Positions 1-9,878 are shown, counted from the first letter of the stretch. The stretch is 64,000 nucleotides of DNA from Thioalbus denitrificans (GCF_003337735.1 NZ_QPJY01000001.1:722175-786174); one strand, 5' to 3'. Notes: generated by a model not told the origin, from the letters alone. Translations and numbers: made by a program.

Positions 1-43
1 CATCGTCTGTCCCGTGCAACGAAACCACGCTCAGCTTCAGATC

Positions 44-77
44 CTTCTTCGTGTCCTTCGTGCCTTCGTGGTGAAAG
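44..77 (+). repeat. Palindromic repeat family A, right arm only (copy A1)
   Basis: Three tandem near-copies of the TTCGTG unit (ending CCTTCGTGGTGAAAG) form the right arm of the same element seen complete near 2.1, 3.4, 9.0, 12.0 and 51.8 kb. The matching left arm would lie outside the window. It sits just past the livG stop codon. Confidence 0.75.
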
Positions 78-92
78 CAATGTTCCATATTA

Positions 93-857
93 TCAAGCCT
101 CTCCGAGGTAGGCCTTGATAACCCGGGGATCGGACTGGATCTCGGCGGGGGTGCCGGTGGCCAGGGGGCGGCCCTGGTCGAGTACGACGATCTTGTGGGA
201 GATGTCCATCACCATGCGCATGTCGTGCTCGATGAGGAGGATGCCGACCCCGTGTCCGTGGTGCAGCTCCAGCAGCAGGTCATCGAGAGCCCGGGTCTCC
301 TGCGGGTTGAGGCCGGCGGCCGGTTCGTCCAGGAGCAGGAGCTTCGGGGCGGTGACCATGCAGCGGGCGATCTCCAGGCGCCGCTGCTGTCCGTAGGAGA
401 GGGTGCCGGCGGGCTGGTTGGCCACCTCCAGCAGGCGGACCCGGCGCAGCCATTCCACGGCCCGATCCAGCGCCTCCTCCTCGCTGCGGCGGTAGGCGCG
501 GCTGTTGAGCAGACCGTGCAGCAGGTTGGTCTTCACCCGCGTGTGTTGCGCCACGAGCAGATTTTCCACCACGGTCATCTTGCGGAACAGGCGGATATTC
601 TGGAATGTCCGCACCAGGCCGAGGCGGGCGATCCGGTGCCCCGGCAGGCGCTGAATCGGCCGGTTGTTGAAGCTTACGCTTCCGCCCGTGGGATGGTAGA
701 AGCCGCTGACGCAGTTGAACACGGTGGTCTTGCCGGCCCCGTTGGGGCCGATGACCGCGACAATCTCGTCGCTGGTGACGCTGAAGGAGACGTTGTCCAC
801 CGCCAGCAGTCCGCCGAAGCGCATGCTGAGGCTGTCCACCTCCAGCAGGGCGCTCAT
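93..857 (-). CDS. livG: Branched-chain amino-acid ABC transporter, ATP-binding protein LivG
   Basis: One of the two cytoplasmic ATPases of the Liv/Bra high-affinity importer for leucine, isoleucine and valine (or related amino acids or amides). The 254-residue protein has a Walker A GPNGAGKT at 37-44, Q-loop Gln86, ABC signature LSYGQQ at 153-158, Walker B LLLLDEP at 173-179 and H-loop His211, so it should be active. The length is normal for LivG. Its start overlaps the livM stop by 4 bp (ATGA), which indicates translational coupling. The partner ATPase livF is not seen and would be expected beyond the left edge. Substrate range cannot be fixed from sequence. Confidence 0.95.
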   Translation of the reverse strand: MSALLEVDSLSMRFGGLLAVDNVSFSVTSDEIVAVIGPNGAGKTTVFNCVSGFYHPTGGSVSFNNRPIQRLPGHRIARLGLVRTFQNIRLFRKMTVVENLLVAQHTRVKTNLLHGLLNSRAYRRSEEEALDRAVEWLRRVRLLEVANQPAGTLSYGQQRRLEIARCMVTAPKLLLLDEPAAGLNPQETRALDDLLLELHHGHGVGILLIEHDMRMVMDISHKIVVLDQGRPLATGTPAEIQSDPRVIKAYLGEA

Positions 858-2122
858 GAGGGGATCTCCATGTGCGGGCGGCTGCTGGGCATCAGGCCCT
901 GGGGGCGCCAGACCATCATCAGGACCATCACCAGGCCGAAGATCAGCATCCGGTACTCGTTGAATTCGCGTGCGATTTCCGGCAGCACCGTCAGGGCGAC
1001 GGCGGCGAGGATGACGCCCAACTGCGATCCCATGCCGCCCAGCACCACGATGGCCAGCACGATGGCCGATTCGATGAAGGTGAAGGACTCGGGATTGATG
1101 AAACCCTGGCGGGCCGAGAAGAAGGCGCCGGCGAATCCGGCGAAGGAGGCCCCCAGGGTGAAGGCGGAGAGCTTGATGGTGGTGGGATTGAGGCCCAGGG
1201 AGCGGCAGGCGATCTCATCCTCCCGCAGGGCCTCCCAGGCGCGGCCCACCGGCATCCGCAGCAGGCGGTTGATGACATAGAGGGTGAACATCACCAGCAA
1301 CAGGGCCAGCAGGTAGAGGAAGATCACCTTCTGGCCGCCGTCGTAGGCGATGCCGAAGAACTCATGGAAGGGGACGTTGCCCTCGCTGGCGCGGCGGGAG
1401 AATTCCAGTCCGAACAGGGTGGGCTTGGGAATGCCGCCGATGCCGTCGGGCCCGCCGGTGAGGTCGTCCCAGTTGTTGAGCACCAGGCGGATGATCTCGC
1501 CGAAGCCCAGGGTGACGATGGCCAGGTAGTCGCCGCGCAGCCGCAGTACCGGGAAGCCGAGCAGGCAGCCGAAGGTGGCGGCCAGGAGCACGGCGATGGG
1601 CAGGCAGGTCCAGAAGCCGAGGCCGTAGTACTGGTTCAGCAGGGCGTAGGTATAGGCGCCCACGGCGTAGAAGGCCACGTAGCCGAGGTCGAGCAGGCCG
1701 GCGAAGCCCACCACGATGTTCAGTCCCAGCCCCAGCATGATGTAGATGAGGGCGAGGGTGGCCACGTCCACCGGGCCGCGGGCGGCGAAGAAGGGCCACA
1801 GGGTGGCCAGCACGATGACCAGCCCGATGGCCAGCCGCCGGAAGGTGGCGTTGTCGCGCAGGGGGTGCCCCAGGTCGGGCAGGCGCGGCCGGGGCAGTCG
1901 CGCGAGCACCGGTCCGCGCAACAGCCGGCCGAAGAATACCACGGCGATGGCGATGGCCACCGGCCATGGCTCCCAGGCGAGATCGATGCGGGGACCGTCC
2001 ACGGTGATCTGGATCCCCATGATGGGAATGCTCAGCAGGGCGGCCAGCCCGGCGGCCAGCAGTGCGTCAGTCAGCTTGTGTCTCAGCATGTTGTTGGCTT
2101 GCTCGTTGAGCGCAAAAACCAT
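854..2122 (-). CDS. livM: Branched-chain amino-acid ABC transporter permease LivM
   Basis: Inner-membrane permease subunit of the Liv importer, 422 residues and strongly hydrophobic. It has the family's long N-terminal extension with extra membrane segments before the core ([20 protein letters not shown]). The EAA-like coupling loop region ([20 protein letters not shown]) is present. It pairs with LivH. The ATG at 2122 directly abuts the arm of repeat copy A2, so its upstream 30 nt are repeat sequence and no normal Shine-Dalgarno is visible. A later ATG at 2089 (MLRHKLTD) is an alternative start. It is coupled to livG downstream by a 4-bp overlap. Confidence 0.93.
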   Translation of the reverse strand: MVFALNEQANNMLRHKLTDALLAAGLAALLSIPIMGIQITVDGPRIDLAWEPWPVAIAIAVVFFGRLLRGPVLARLPRPRLPDLGHPLRDNATFRRLAIGLVIVLATLWPFFAARGPVDVATLALIYIMLGLGLNIVVGFAGLLDLGYVAFYAVGAYTYALLNQYYGLGFWTCLPIAVLLAATFGCLLGFPVLRLRGDYLAIVTLGFGEIIRLVLNNWDDLTGGPDGIGGIPKPTLFGLEFSRRASEGNVPFHEFFGIAYDGGQKVIFLYLLALLLVMFTLYVINRLLRMPVGRAWEALREDEIACRSLGLNPTTIKLSAFTLGASFAGFAGAFFSARQGFINPESFTFIESAIVLAIVVLGGMGSQLGVILAAVALTVLPEIAREFNEYRMLIFGLVMVLMMVWRPQGLMPSSRPHMEIPS

Positions 2123-2393
2123 TTCACCACGAAGGCACGAAGGACACGAAGAAAGGACATGAAGACTTTAACCGCAGATTACGTTGATTTACGCAGATTT
2201 TCCGTCGATTGCCGGGTTGAATGGAGGCCAGCCGGAAGCATGTGTCCAACTGGCTGAGGCCCCGACATATCAAGCAGGAACCACCACTGGACTTTCCATG
2301 AAATTCAACCTGCATCAATCAGCGTCAATCAACGTAATCTGCGGTTAAGAAATCTTTTGCCCTTTCTTCGTGATCTTCGTGCCTTCGTGGTGG
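2123..2393. repeat. Palindromic repeat family A, complete copy A2
   Basis: Left arm 2123-2152 (CACGAAGGCACGAAGGACAC core) and inner arm 2168-2200 (AACCGCAGATTACG...) are mirrored by 2317-2348 and 2364-2393. The centre is about 115 bp of unique sequence. It fills the livH-livM gap almost exactly and touches the livM start codon. A transcript across it could fold into a long interrupted hairpin. Confidence 0.9.
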
Positions 2394-2408
2394 ATCTGAA
2401 AAAACATC

Positions 2409-3335
2409 TCAGACCTTTTCCACCTCGGGCTTGCCCAGCAGGCCGGTGGGGCGGAACAGCAGCACCAGCACCAGCAGGCTGAAGGAGACCACGTCCTTGT
2501 ACTCGGTGGTGAGGTAGGCGGAGGCGAAGCTTTCCGAGAGCCCGAGGACAACGCCGCCGAGCATGGCCCCGGGGATGCTGCCGATACCGCCCAGCACGGC
2601 GGCGGTGAAGGCCTTCAGGCCGACGATGAAGCCCATGAAGGGGTTGACCACGCCGTAGTAGAGGCCCACCAGGACGCCCGCCACGGCGGCCAGGGCCGCG
2701 CCGATGACGAAGGTCAGCGAGATGACCCGATCGGTGTTGATGCCGAGCAGGTTGGCCATGTTCCGGTCCTCGGAGGTGGCGCGACAGGCGCGGCCGAGGC
2801 GGGAGCGGCCGATGAACAGGGTGAGCGCCGCCATGGACGCCACGGTGGCGACGGCAATGATGATCTGCATGTAGGAGAGGTAGACCTGGAATCCGGCCTC
2901 GTCACCGAAGCGCCAGCCGCCCGTGATCAGGGGCTGCATCGCCACGTCGCGGGCGCCCTGGGAGAGCTGCATGTAGTTCTGCAGGAAGATGGACATGCCG
3001 ATGGCGGAGATGAGCGCCACCAGGCGCTCGCTGCCGCGCAGGGGGCGGTAGGCCAGCCGCTCGACGGTCCAGCCGTAGGCGCTGGTGACGATGATGCTGA
3101 TGAACAATGCAATCAGCAGCACCAGCGGGATCGGGGTGATGCCGAGCATCCCCAGCGCGGTGATCACGATGAGCCCCACGTAGGCAGAGATCATGTAGAT
3201 CTCGCCGTGGGCGAAGTTGATCATCCCGATGATGCCGTAGACCATCGTGTAGCCGATGGCGATGAGGGCGTAGATGCTGCCCAGCGTCAGGCCGTTGATG
3301 ATCTGCTGGGAGAATTGGAGCAGGGAGTCGCTCAT
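2409..3335 (-). CDS. livH: Branched-chain amino-acid ABC transporter permease LivH
   Basis: Second inner-membrane permease of the Liv importer. The 308-residue protein starts MSDSLLQFSQQIINGLTLG, a typical LivH N-terminus. It contains the conserved ALIAIGYTMVYGIIGMINFA segment and the EDRNMANLLGIN coupling region. I chose the ATG at 3335 because upstream in-frame codons read through repeat DNA and do not resemble LivH. It is separated from livM by repeat copy A2 and from livK by copy A3, so the operon is probably transcribed through hairpin-forming spacers. Confidence 0.93.
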   Translation of the reverse strand: MSDSLLQFSQQIINGLTLGSIYALIAIGYTMVYGIIGMINFAHGEIYMISAYVGLIVITALGMLGITPIPLVLLIALFISIIVTSAYGWTVERLAYRPLRGSERLVALISAIGMSIFLQNYMQLSQGARDVAMQPLITGGWRFGDEAGFQVYLSYMQIIIAVATVASMAALTLFIGRSRLGRACRATSEDRNMANLLGINTDRVISLTFVIGAALAAVAGVLVGLYYGVVNPFMGFIVGLKAFTAAVLGGIGSIPGAMLGGVVLGLSESFASAYLTTEYKDVVSFSLLVLVLLFRPTGLLGKPEVEKV

Positions 3336-3372
3336 CTGTACCGGTCTGTCATGTTGGGCGAAGACTGCATTT

Positions 3373-3649
3373 TTACCACGAAGGCACGAAGGACACGAAA
3401 AAAAGGCGAAAAACATTTGACCGCAGATTACGCTGATTAACGCAGATTGAACGGCACAAGAAGATCGGTTGCACGGCTGAACCAGGCCGGGATGGGCGAG
3501 AACCGGTGGGGTGTTGGTCCCTCAACCATGCACAGTCCCCCGTATTGTCGCTTGGGGATTCAGTAATCGACGGAAAAATCTGCGCAAATCTGCGTAATCT
3601 GCGGTCAAACAGTCTTTATTCTTCGTGTCCTCCGTGCCTTCGTGGCGAA
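3373..3649. repeat. Palindromic repeat family A, complete copy A3
   Basis: Outer arms 3373-3399 and 3619-3649, inner arms 3417-3450 and 3576-3609, with a central segment of about 125 bp. It occupies most of the 370-bp livK-livH gap (3336-3704). The rest of that gap is the livK terminator and about 35 bp before livH. Confidence 0.9.
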
Positions 3650-3652
3650 CAC

Positions 3653-3688
3653 AAAAAGACGCCCCGCTCCGGCCGGGAACGGGGCGTC
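3653..3688 (-). terminator. Rho-independent terminator after livK
   Basis: On the minus strand a GC-rich stem GACGCCCCG...CGGGGCGTC (arms 3658-3670 and 3675-3688, 4-nt loop) is followed by TTTTTG. It lies 17 bp after the livK stop and before livH, so it would reduce or uncouple livHMG expression relative to the abundant binding protein, a common arrangement in binding-protein operons. Confidence 0.85.
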
Positions 3689-3704
3689 GTGGGTGGTGGC
3701 GGCG

Positions 3705-4820
3705 TTACTGGACTTCGGTCTTGGTGGCGTCGGCGTGCCACTCGTAGATGACGAAGTTGAACTCCTTCAGATCGCCCTTGTCGTCGAAGGCCACCTTGCC
3801 GATGGGGGTGTCGTAGGTGGTCTCGCGCATGGCCGCGGCAATGGTCCCGGGATCGGTGGAGCCGGTGGCCGCAATGGTGTCGGTGATGATCTGGACCGCC
3901 GCGTAGGAGGGCATGACGAACGGGCCGCTGGGGTCCTCGCCCTTGGCTTCGAAGGCCGCCACCAGGTCGGCGTTGGCCGGATCCTTGGTGAAGTCGGCGG
4001 GCAGGGTCACGTAGAGCCCCTCCGAGGCGGGGCCGGCGATGGCGGAGATATCCTTGTTGCCCACGCCCTCGGGGCCCATGTAGCGGGCATCGAAGCCCTG
4101 CTCCCGGGACTGGCGCAGGATGAGGCCCAGTTCCGGGTGGTAGCCGCCGTAGTAGACGAAGTCCACGCCCAGGCTCTTCATCTTGGTAATGAGGGCGGAG
4201 AAGTCGTTCTGGCCCTTGTTCACGCCCTCGAACAGCACCGGCGTGATGCCCGCGGCCTCCACGGTCTTCTTGACCTCCTCGGCGATACCCTGCCCGTACT
4301 GCTGCTTGTCATGCAGGATGGCCAGCGCCTTGGGCTTGATCCTGTCGGCGATGAAGTGGCCGGCCACCGGTCCCTGCTGGCTGTCCAGGCCGATGGTGCG
4401 GAAAATCATCTTGAAGCCGCGCAGGGTGATGTCGGGGTTGGTGGAGGCCGGGGAGATCATGAGGATGCCCTCGTCCTCGTAGATGTCCGAGGCGGGCTGG
4501 GTGGACCCGGAGCAGAGGTGCCCCACCACGAACTTGATGCCCTGGTTGACCACCTGGTTGGCCACGGCCACGGCCTGCTTGGGCTCGCAGACGTCGTCCA
4601 TGAGCACGGCGTCGATCTGCATGCCGTTGACTCCGCCGGCGGCATTGATGCGCTCCACCGCCATCTTCGCGCCGATCATCTGCATGTCACCATACTGGGC
4701 GACCGGTCCGGTGATGGGACCGACCACGGCGATCCTGAGATCCTCCGCCTGGGCCGCGGTGGCGCCCAGCAGCGCCGTCCCCAGTGCCAGTGCGGTCAGC
4801 GTATTCTGCAACGGTTTCAT
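3705..4820 (-). CDS. livK: Branched-chain amino-acid ABC transporter periplasmic binding protein
   Basis: Periplasmic receptor of the Liv importer (LivK/LivJ/BraC type), 371 residues. The signal peptide MKPLQNTLTALALGTALLGA ends at a TAAQA-EDL cleavage site near residue 25. The mature protein starts LRIAVVGPITGPVAQYGDMQ, the typical type I periplasmic-binding fold opening, and contains the C-E-P-K-Q-A ligand-pocket region shared with LivK. The ATG at 4820 has a clear GGGAGGA ribosome site. Followed by a strong terminator, it is probably the most highly expressed gene of the cluster. The exact amino-acid ligand is unknown. Confidence 0.93.
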   Translation of the reverse strand: MKPLQNTLTALALGTALLGATAAQAEDLRIAVVGPITGPVAQYGDMQMIGAKMAVERINAAGGVNGMQIDAVLMDDVCEPKQAVAVANQVVNQGIKFVVGHLCSGSTQPASDIYEDEGILMISPASTNPDITLRGFKMIFRTIGLDSQQGPVAGHFIADRIKPKALAILHDKQQYGQGIAEEVKKTVEAAGITPVLFEGVNKGQNDFSALITKMKSLGVDFVYYGGYHPELGLILRQSREQGFDARYMGPEGVGNKDISAIAGPASEGLYVTLPADFTKDPANADLVAAFEAKGEDPSGPFVMPSYAAVQIITDTIAATGSTDPGTIAAAMRETTYDTPIGKVAFDDKGDLKEFNFVIYEWHADATKTEVQ

Positions 4821-5261
4821 GGTTATTGTTCCTCCCGGAGGATGGTTGGCGAATCCGTGGTGGCAGTCCCGGCGGCCGTAAGCCGGTCCGCCGTGCAATG
4901 AAAATTGAAGTTATAACAACGCCAAAGGGGGCGCAAGGGTACGCCGTGCCCCGCTCCCGCCCCGCACCCTGCAGGCGTGGACCCGGGGGCGATTTCCCGC
5001 CCCGCGAGTATGGAGGGGGCGAAGAAAAGACAACAGCGTCCTATCCGCCCGATTTGTCATGCCATGCCCAATGGGCTACAAGAAAGGGCTGGAACCCAGT
5101 GCCAGTGTTCCTGACCCGCCGGGACGGAGCCCGTGGTGACCGTTCGTGCGAATGCCCGGTGTTGCCCGTATCGGCCCCCGGGCATCCCCACCGATCGTCG
5201 CATGGGTCCTTTCCGGCGCTGCAATGACCACCAACAAGGTCAACGGACCAGGAGGAGATTC
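4821..5261. other. Divergent intergenic region between livK and the TAXI-TRAP gene
   Basis: About 440 bp separating two divergent transport operons. It must hold both promoters. On the minus strand a TTATAAC stretch around 4911 is the only plausible -10-like site for livK. A short GCCCA-TGGGC palindrome lies at about 5066-5076. I see no gene, RNA or repeat-family copy here. Confidence 0.4.
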
Positions 5262-6233
5262 ATGAACAAAGCCCTGAAGCTGCTCTCCGCGGCTGCTCTC
5301 AGCCTTGGACTCGCGGTGCCTGCCACCCAGGCCCAGGCGGAAACCTTCATCACCATCGGCACCGGTGGCGTGACCGGCGTCTACTATCCCACCGGCGGCG
5401 CCATCTGCCGGCTGGTGAACAAGGGCCGCAAGGAGCACGGCATCCGCTGCTCGGTGGAGAGCACCGGCGGTTCGGTCTACAACATCAATACCATCCGTGC
5501 CGGTGAGCTCGATTTCGGCGTGGCCCAGTCCGACTGGCAGTACCATGCCTATCACGGCACCAGCAAGTTCGAGGAGCAGGGTCCGTTCAAGGAGCTGCGG
5601 GCGGTCTTCTCGGTTCACCCCGAGCCGTTCACCGTGGTGGCCCGCGCCGACTCGGGCATCACCAACTTCACCGATCTGAAGGGCAAGCGGGTCAACGTGG
5701 GCAATCCCGGCTCCGGCCAGCGCGGCACCATGGAGGTGGTGATGGAGGCCATGGGCTGGACCATGGATGACTTCACGCTGGCCTCCGAGCTGAAGGCGGC
5801 CGAGCAGTCCAAGGCCCTGTGCGACAACAAGATCGACGCCATGGTCTACACTGTGGGTCACCCCAGCGGTTCCATCCAGGAGGCCACCACCGCCTGTGAC
5901 AGCGTGCTGGTCACGGTGGACGGCCCGGTGATCGACAAGCTGGTGGCCGACAACGCCTACTATCGCAAGGCCGTCATCCCGGGCGGCATGTACCGCGGCA
6001 ATGACCAGGACACCGTCACCTTCGGTGTCGGCGCCACCTTCGTCACCTCCACCAAGGTTGCGGATGACGTGGTCTACAACCTGGTCAAGGCGGTGTTCGA
6101 GAACTTCGACGACTTCCGCCGTCTCCATCCCGCCTTCGAGCATCTGAAGAAGGAGCAGATGATCAAGGACGGTCTGTCCGCTCCCCTGCACCCCGGCGCC
6201 GAGAAGTACTACAAGGAAGTCGGGCTGCTCTGA
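5262..6233 (+). CDS. TAXI family TRAP transporter solute-binding protein
   Basis: Periplasmic receptor of a tripartite ATP-independent periplasmic transporter of the TAXI class, 323 residues. It has a signal peptide ([20 protein letters not shown], cleavage near AQA-ETF at residue 26) followed by the TAXI hallmark [20 protein letters not shown] at about 30-49. The start at 5262 has an excellent AGGAGGAG site. The gene for the matching fused permease follows after 180 bp. TAXI proteins bind small carboxylates such as glutamate or 2-oxoacids, but the ligand here cannot be inferred. Uptake is driven by an ion gradient. Confidence 0.93.
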   Translation: MNKALKLLSAAALSLGLAVPATQAQAETFITIGTGGVTGVYYPTGGAICRLVNKGRKEHGIRCSVESTGGSVYNINTIRAGELDFGVAQSDWQYHAYHGTSKFEEQGPFKELRAVFSVHPEPFTVVARADSGITNFTDLKGKRVNVGNPGSGQRGTMEVVMEAMGWTMDDFTLASELKAAEQSKALCDNKIDAMVYTVGHPSGSIQEATTACDSVLVTVDGPVIDKLVADNAYYRKAVIPGGMYRGNDQDTVTFGVGATFVTSTKVADDVVYNLVKAVFENFDDFRRLHPAFEHLKKEQMIKDGLSAPLHPGAEKYYKEVGLL

Positions 6234-6413
6234 CCCGGCATGGGGAACCCGGCCGGCGGGCCCTGTTCCGCCGGCCGGTCCTGATCGCCTGCGGGGTCGG
6301 GTTGCGGGGCGCTGTTCCTCTCCCTGCCGACTCCGCCCCATTGATCGCATGGCGGCAAGCCGGTCGCCATGCCCGCCCGGCCGCTGTCGAAACCGGCCTT
6401 GGGGAGACTGCCA

Positions 6414-9014
6414 ATGAGCGCGGAGAATACCCGCAAGCCCATTGTCGATGAGGATTCGCTCCAGGATCTCGTCGCCCAGGCCGATACCGGCGCACGTCAG
6501 CCGGGCGGCTTCGCCGGACGGCTCCTGGTCGCCGTTCCGCTGACCTGGTCCCTGTTCCAGCTATGGTATGCCTCGCCGCTGCCGTTCATCTTCAGGTTCG
6601 GCGTCCTCAACGACACCGAGGCACGGGCCATTCACCTGGCCTTCGCCCTGTTCCTGGCGTTCACCGCCTATCCGGCATTGAAGCGCTCACCGCGCGACCG
6701 GATCCCGATCCAGGACTGGGTGTTCGCGCTGGCGGGCGCATTCAGCGCCGGCTACATATTCCTGTTCTACAGCGAACTGGCGGACCGGGCCGGCGCCCCC
6801 ACCGGCTTCGACCTGGTGGTGGCGGTGAGCGGCATGATCCTGCTGCTGGAGGCCACCCGCAGGGCCCTGGGGCCGCCGTTGATGGTGGTGGCCGGCGTGT
6901 TCCTGCTCTATACCTTCGGCGGTCCCTACATGCCGGACGTGATCGCCCACAAGGGCGCGAGCCTGACGAAGGCCATGTCCCACCAGTGGCTGACCACCGA
7001 GGGTGTGTTCGGCGTCGCGCTGGGCGTCTCCACCAGCTTCGTGTTCCTGTTCGTCCTGTTCGGCGCCCTGCTGGAGAAGGCCGGCGCCGGCAACTACTTC
7101 ATCAAGGTGGCCTTCTCCCTGCTGGGCCACCTGCGCGGCGGGCCGGCGAAGGCGGCGGTGGTCTCCTCGGCCATGACCGGCCTCATCTCCGGTTCCTCCA
7201 TCGCCAACGTGGTCACCACCGGCACCTTCACCATCCCACTGATGAAGCGGGTGGGATTCCCGGCCTACAAGGCCGGCGCCGTCGAGGTGGCCTCCAGCAC
7301 CAATGGCCAGTTGACGCCGCCCATCATGGGCGCGGCGGCGTTCCTGATGGTGGAGTACGTGGGCATCTCCTACCTGGAGGTGATCAAGCACGCCTTCCTG
7401 CCGGCGATCATCTCCTACATCGCCCTGGTCTACATCGTCCATCTCGAGTCGCTCAAGGCGGGCATGGAAGGATTGCCGCGCCGCCACCGGCGCACCCTGG
7501 TCCAGAGCCTGCTCGGTTTCCTCACCGTGTTCATCGGCCTGATGGCCCTCACCGCGGTGGTCTACTACGGCATCGGCTGGCTCAAGGATGTCTTCGGCGA
7601 AGCCTCCATCTGGATCATCTCGGTGCTGGCCCTGGCCGCCTACGTGGGGCTGGTGTGGCATGCCGCGAAGTACCCGGAGCTGGAGGTGGACGATCCCAAT
7701 GCCGAGATCCTGGAACTGCCCGACCCCGGACCCACGGTGAAGTCGGGGCTCTACTTCCTGCTGCCCGTGGTGGTGCTGGTCTGGTGCCTGACCGTGGAGC
7801 GCTTCTCGCCGGGGCTGTCGGCCTTCTACGCGACCCTGTTCATGATCCTGATCGTGGCCACCCACCGGCCCCTGCAGTCCTTCTTCCGTGGCCGCGGCCG
7901 GCTGGCGGCCGCGGCCCGGCAGGGTTTCGACGACCTGGTGCAGGGGCTCATCATCGGCGCCCGCAACATGATCGGCATCGGCGTGGCGACCGCGGCGGCG
8001 GGCATCGTGGTGGGTACGGTCACCCTGACCGGCATCGGGCTGGTGATGACCGAGTTCGTGGAGTTCATCTCCGGCGGCAACATCATGCTGATGCTGCTCT
8101 TCACGGCGGTGATCAGCCTGCTGCTGGGCATGGGGCTGCCCACCACCGCCAACTACATCGTGGTCTCCACCCTGATGGCTCCGGTCATCGTGACCCTGGG
8201 CGCGGAAAACGGGCTGCTGGTGCCGCTCATCGCCGTGCACATGTTCGTGTTCTACTTCGGCATCCTGGCCGACGACACCCCGCCGGTGGGGCTGGCGGCC
8301 TTCGCCGCCTCGGCCATCGCCCAGAGCGATCCCATCCGCACCGGCCTGCAGGGCTTCAGCTACGACATCCGCACCGCCATCCTGCCGTTCCTGTTCATCT
8401 TCAACACCGAGCTGCTGCTCATCGGCATCGAGGGCTGGTTCCACCTGCTGCTGACCATCGCCAGCGCGGTGGTGGCCATGCTGGTGTTCGCCGCCGCCAC
8501 CCAGCGCTTCATGCTGGTGAAAAACCGGCTGTGGGAGACCCTGGCGCTGCTGCTCATCTCCTTCACCCTGTTCCGCCCCGGGTTCTGGTGGGACATGATC
8601 TACCCACCGATGATCGAGGTCGAACCCACGCGCATCGAGGCCGTCGCCGCGTCGATGCCGGCCGGCGGCAAGCTGTATCTGAGCGTGGCCGGCGAGACCA
8701 TCGACGGGGATTTCGTCAGCAAGCTGGTCCAGCTGCCGCTGGGGCCCGCGGGTCCCGGGGCCGAGCGGCTCGCCCGCGCCGGGATCGAGGTCCGCATCGA
8801 GGGCGACCAGGTGTTCGTGGACAATGTCGTCTTCGGCAGTCCCGCCGCCGAGGCGCGGGTGGACTTCGACTGGGAGGTGCTGGGGCTGCAGGAGCCCGCC
8901 GACATTCCGCCCAAGCAGATCATGTACCTGCCGGCGATCATCCTGCTGGGGCTGGTCGTCGTCAGCCAGCGCAGCCGCCGCGCCCGCCTGCAGCCGGTGC
9001 CGGCGGCGGAGTGA
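6414..9014 (+). CDS. TRAP transporter fused permease (DctQM type, DUF3394 C-terminus)
   Basis: Fused small and large membrane subunits of a TAXI-TRAP importer, 866 residues with many membrane helices. The DctM part has the signature SAMTGLISGSSIANVVTTGT and a second repeat with LLLGMGLPTTANYIVVSTL and ILADDTPPVGLAAFAA. After about residue 720 comes a DUF3394-type tail (LFRPGFWWDMIYPP...) with soluble sequence and a final membrane segment. The ATG at 6414 has GGGGAG seven bases upstream; an earlier in-frame ATG at 6369 lacks this. It works with the binding protein at 5262. Confidence 0.93.
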   Translation: MSAENTRKPIVDEDSLQDLVAQADTGARQPGGFAGRLLVAVPLTWSLFQLWYASPLPFIFRFGVLNDTEARAIHLAFALFLAFTAYPALKRSPRDRIPIQDWVFALAGAFSAGYIFLFYSELADRAGAPTGFDLVVAVSGMILLLEATRRALGPPLMVVAGVFLLYTFGGPYMPDVIAHKGASLTKAMSHQWLTTEGVFGVALGVSTSFVFLFVLFGALLEKAGAGNYFIKVAFSLLGHLRGGPAKAAVVSSAMTGLISGSSIANVVTTGTFTIPLMKRVGFPAYKAGAVEVASSTNGQLTPPIMGAAAFLMVEYVGISYLEVIKHAFLPAIISYIALVYIVHLESLKAGMEGLPRRHRRTLVQSLLGFLTVFIGLMALTAVVYYGIGWLKDVFGEASIWIISVLALAAYVGLVWHAAKYPELEVDDPNAEILELPDPGPTVKSGLYFLLPVVVLVWCLTVERFSPGLSAFYATLFMILIVATHRPLQSFFRGRGRLAAAARQGFDDLVQGLIIGARNMIGIGVATAAAGIVVGTVTLTGIGLVMTEFVEFISGGNIMLMLLFTAVISLLLGMGLPTTANYIVVSTLMAPVIVTLGAENGLLVPLIAVHMFVFYFGILADDTPPVGLAAFAASAIAQSDPIRTGLQGFSYDIRTAILPFLFIFNTELLLIGIEGWFHLLLTIASAVVAMLVFAAATQRFMLVKNRLWETLALLLISFTLFRPGFWWDMIYPPMIEVEPTRIEAVAASMPAGGKLYLSVAGETIDGDFVSKLVQLPLGPAGPGAERLARAGIEVRIEGDQVFVDNVVFGSPAAEARVDFDWEVLGLQEPADIPPKQIMYLPAIILLGLVVVSQRSRRARLQPVPAAE

Positions 9015-9037
9015 AGTGCGCGGCCGATCGGAAAGCG

Positions 9038-9309
9038 CTCACCACGAAGGCACGGAGGACACGAAGAAAAAACCATTTAACCGCAGATTTACGTTGATTG
9101 ACGCTGATTTTTATTTCCGGATGAGGGTTGCGCTGTCGTTCCCTGGTTGCCCGCTTGCGGCCGATGGCACGCTGCATTCTAAACACCGCAACCGGGATTG
9201 TCGGTAAGCAATCCCGTAATCGACCACAGGAATCAACGTCAATCAGCGTAAATCTGCGCTAATCTCATTTTTGTCTTTTCTTCGTGCCCTTCGTGCCTTC
9301 GTGGTGGAA
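9038..9309. repeat. Palindromic repeat family A, complete copy A4
   Basis: Outer arms 9038-9066 and 9278-9309, inner arms 9076-9110 and 9231-9265. The centre contains GGATTGTCGGTAAGCAATCC (about 9194-9214), itself a small hairpin, which recurs in modified form in copy A5. The element fills the gap between the TRAP permease and the first Usp gene; nothing else is visible there. Confidence 0.9.
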
Positions 9310-9343
9310 TTTTTTCTTACGCAACAGTCCAGAGGCGGAAATC

Positions 9344-9772
9344 ATGTACCGGGATATCCTGTTGTGCGTGGACCTGGAGGATGAGAGCAGCTGGCGCAAG
9401 GCCCTGCCCACGGCGGTCGAGTATTGCCGGGCCTTCGGCTCGAGGCTGCACGTGCTCACGGTGATCCCGGACTTCGGGTTGAGCATGGTGTCCCAGTACT
9501 TCCCCGAGGACTACGAGGCGAAACTCCTGGAGCAGGCCGGCGCGCGGCTGCACGAGCTGGTGCGTGAGCAGGTGCCGGAGGAGGTGAAGGTGCAGCACAT
9601 CGTCGCCCAGGGCACCATCTACCACGAGATCATCCAGGCGGCGGAGCAGGTCGATGCGGATCTCATCGTCATGGCCTCCCACCGTCCCGAGCTGGAGGAC
9701 TATCTCATCGGCCCCAATGCCACCCGGGTGGTGCGCCACTGCAGCCGTTCGGTGCTGGTGGTGCGCAACTGA
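9344..9772 (+). CDS. Universal stress protein, UspA family (first of pair)
   Basis: Small cytoplasmic UspA-fold protein of 142 residues. It opens with YRDILLCVDLEDES and ends VVRHCSRSVLVVRN, as in the family. The nucleotide-binding loop reads SHRPELEDYLIGPNATRVV, so the canonical Gly-Ser pair is altered to Gly-Pro and ATP binding is doubtful. The start at 9344 has an AGAGGCGG site. TRAP importers are often linked to a Usp protein; TeaD in Halomonas modulates the TeaABC TRAP system. A regulatory role for the upstream transporter is therefore plausible but inferred. Confidence 0.88.
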   Translation: MYRDILLCVDLEDESSWRKALPTAVEYCRAFGSRLHVLTVIPDFGLSMVSQYFPEDYEAKLLEQAGARLHELVREQVPEEVKVQHIVAQGTIYHEIIQAAEQVDADLIVMASHRPELEDYLIGPNATRVVRHCSRSVLVVRN

Positions 9773-9878
9773 GTCATGTGACCATGCGGCCCGGCCGGCT
9801 GGTTGCCCTCCACGGCGGGCGGATGGCCGGGATTGCGCCGGGTCGCTACGGACTCCAGAGCAAGGAAGAATCATCGCC

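Noticed and set aside
872-2257. Long open frames antisense to livM, the TRAP permease (6687-8444), the BKACE/oxidoreductase genes and pilB
   Set aside because: High-GC codon bias opens shadow frames; products are low-complexity Arg/Gly/His-rich with no domain, and the opposite strand carries clear families.
2124-2318. Short open frames within family A repeats (for example, peptides containing TTKARRTRR or [10 protein letters not shown])
   Set aside because: They are translations of the repeat arms, recur at every copy in whatever frame is open, and have no ribosome sites.
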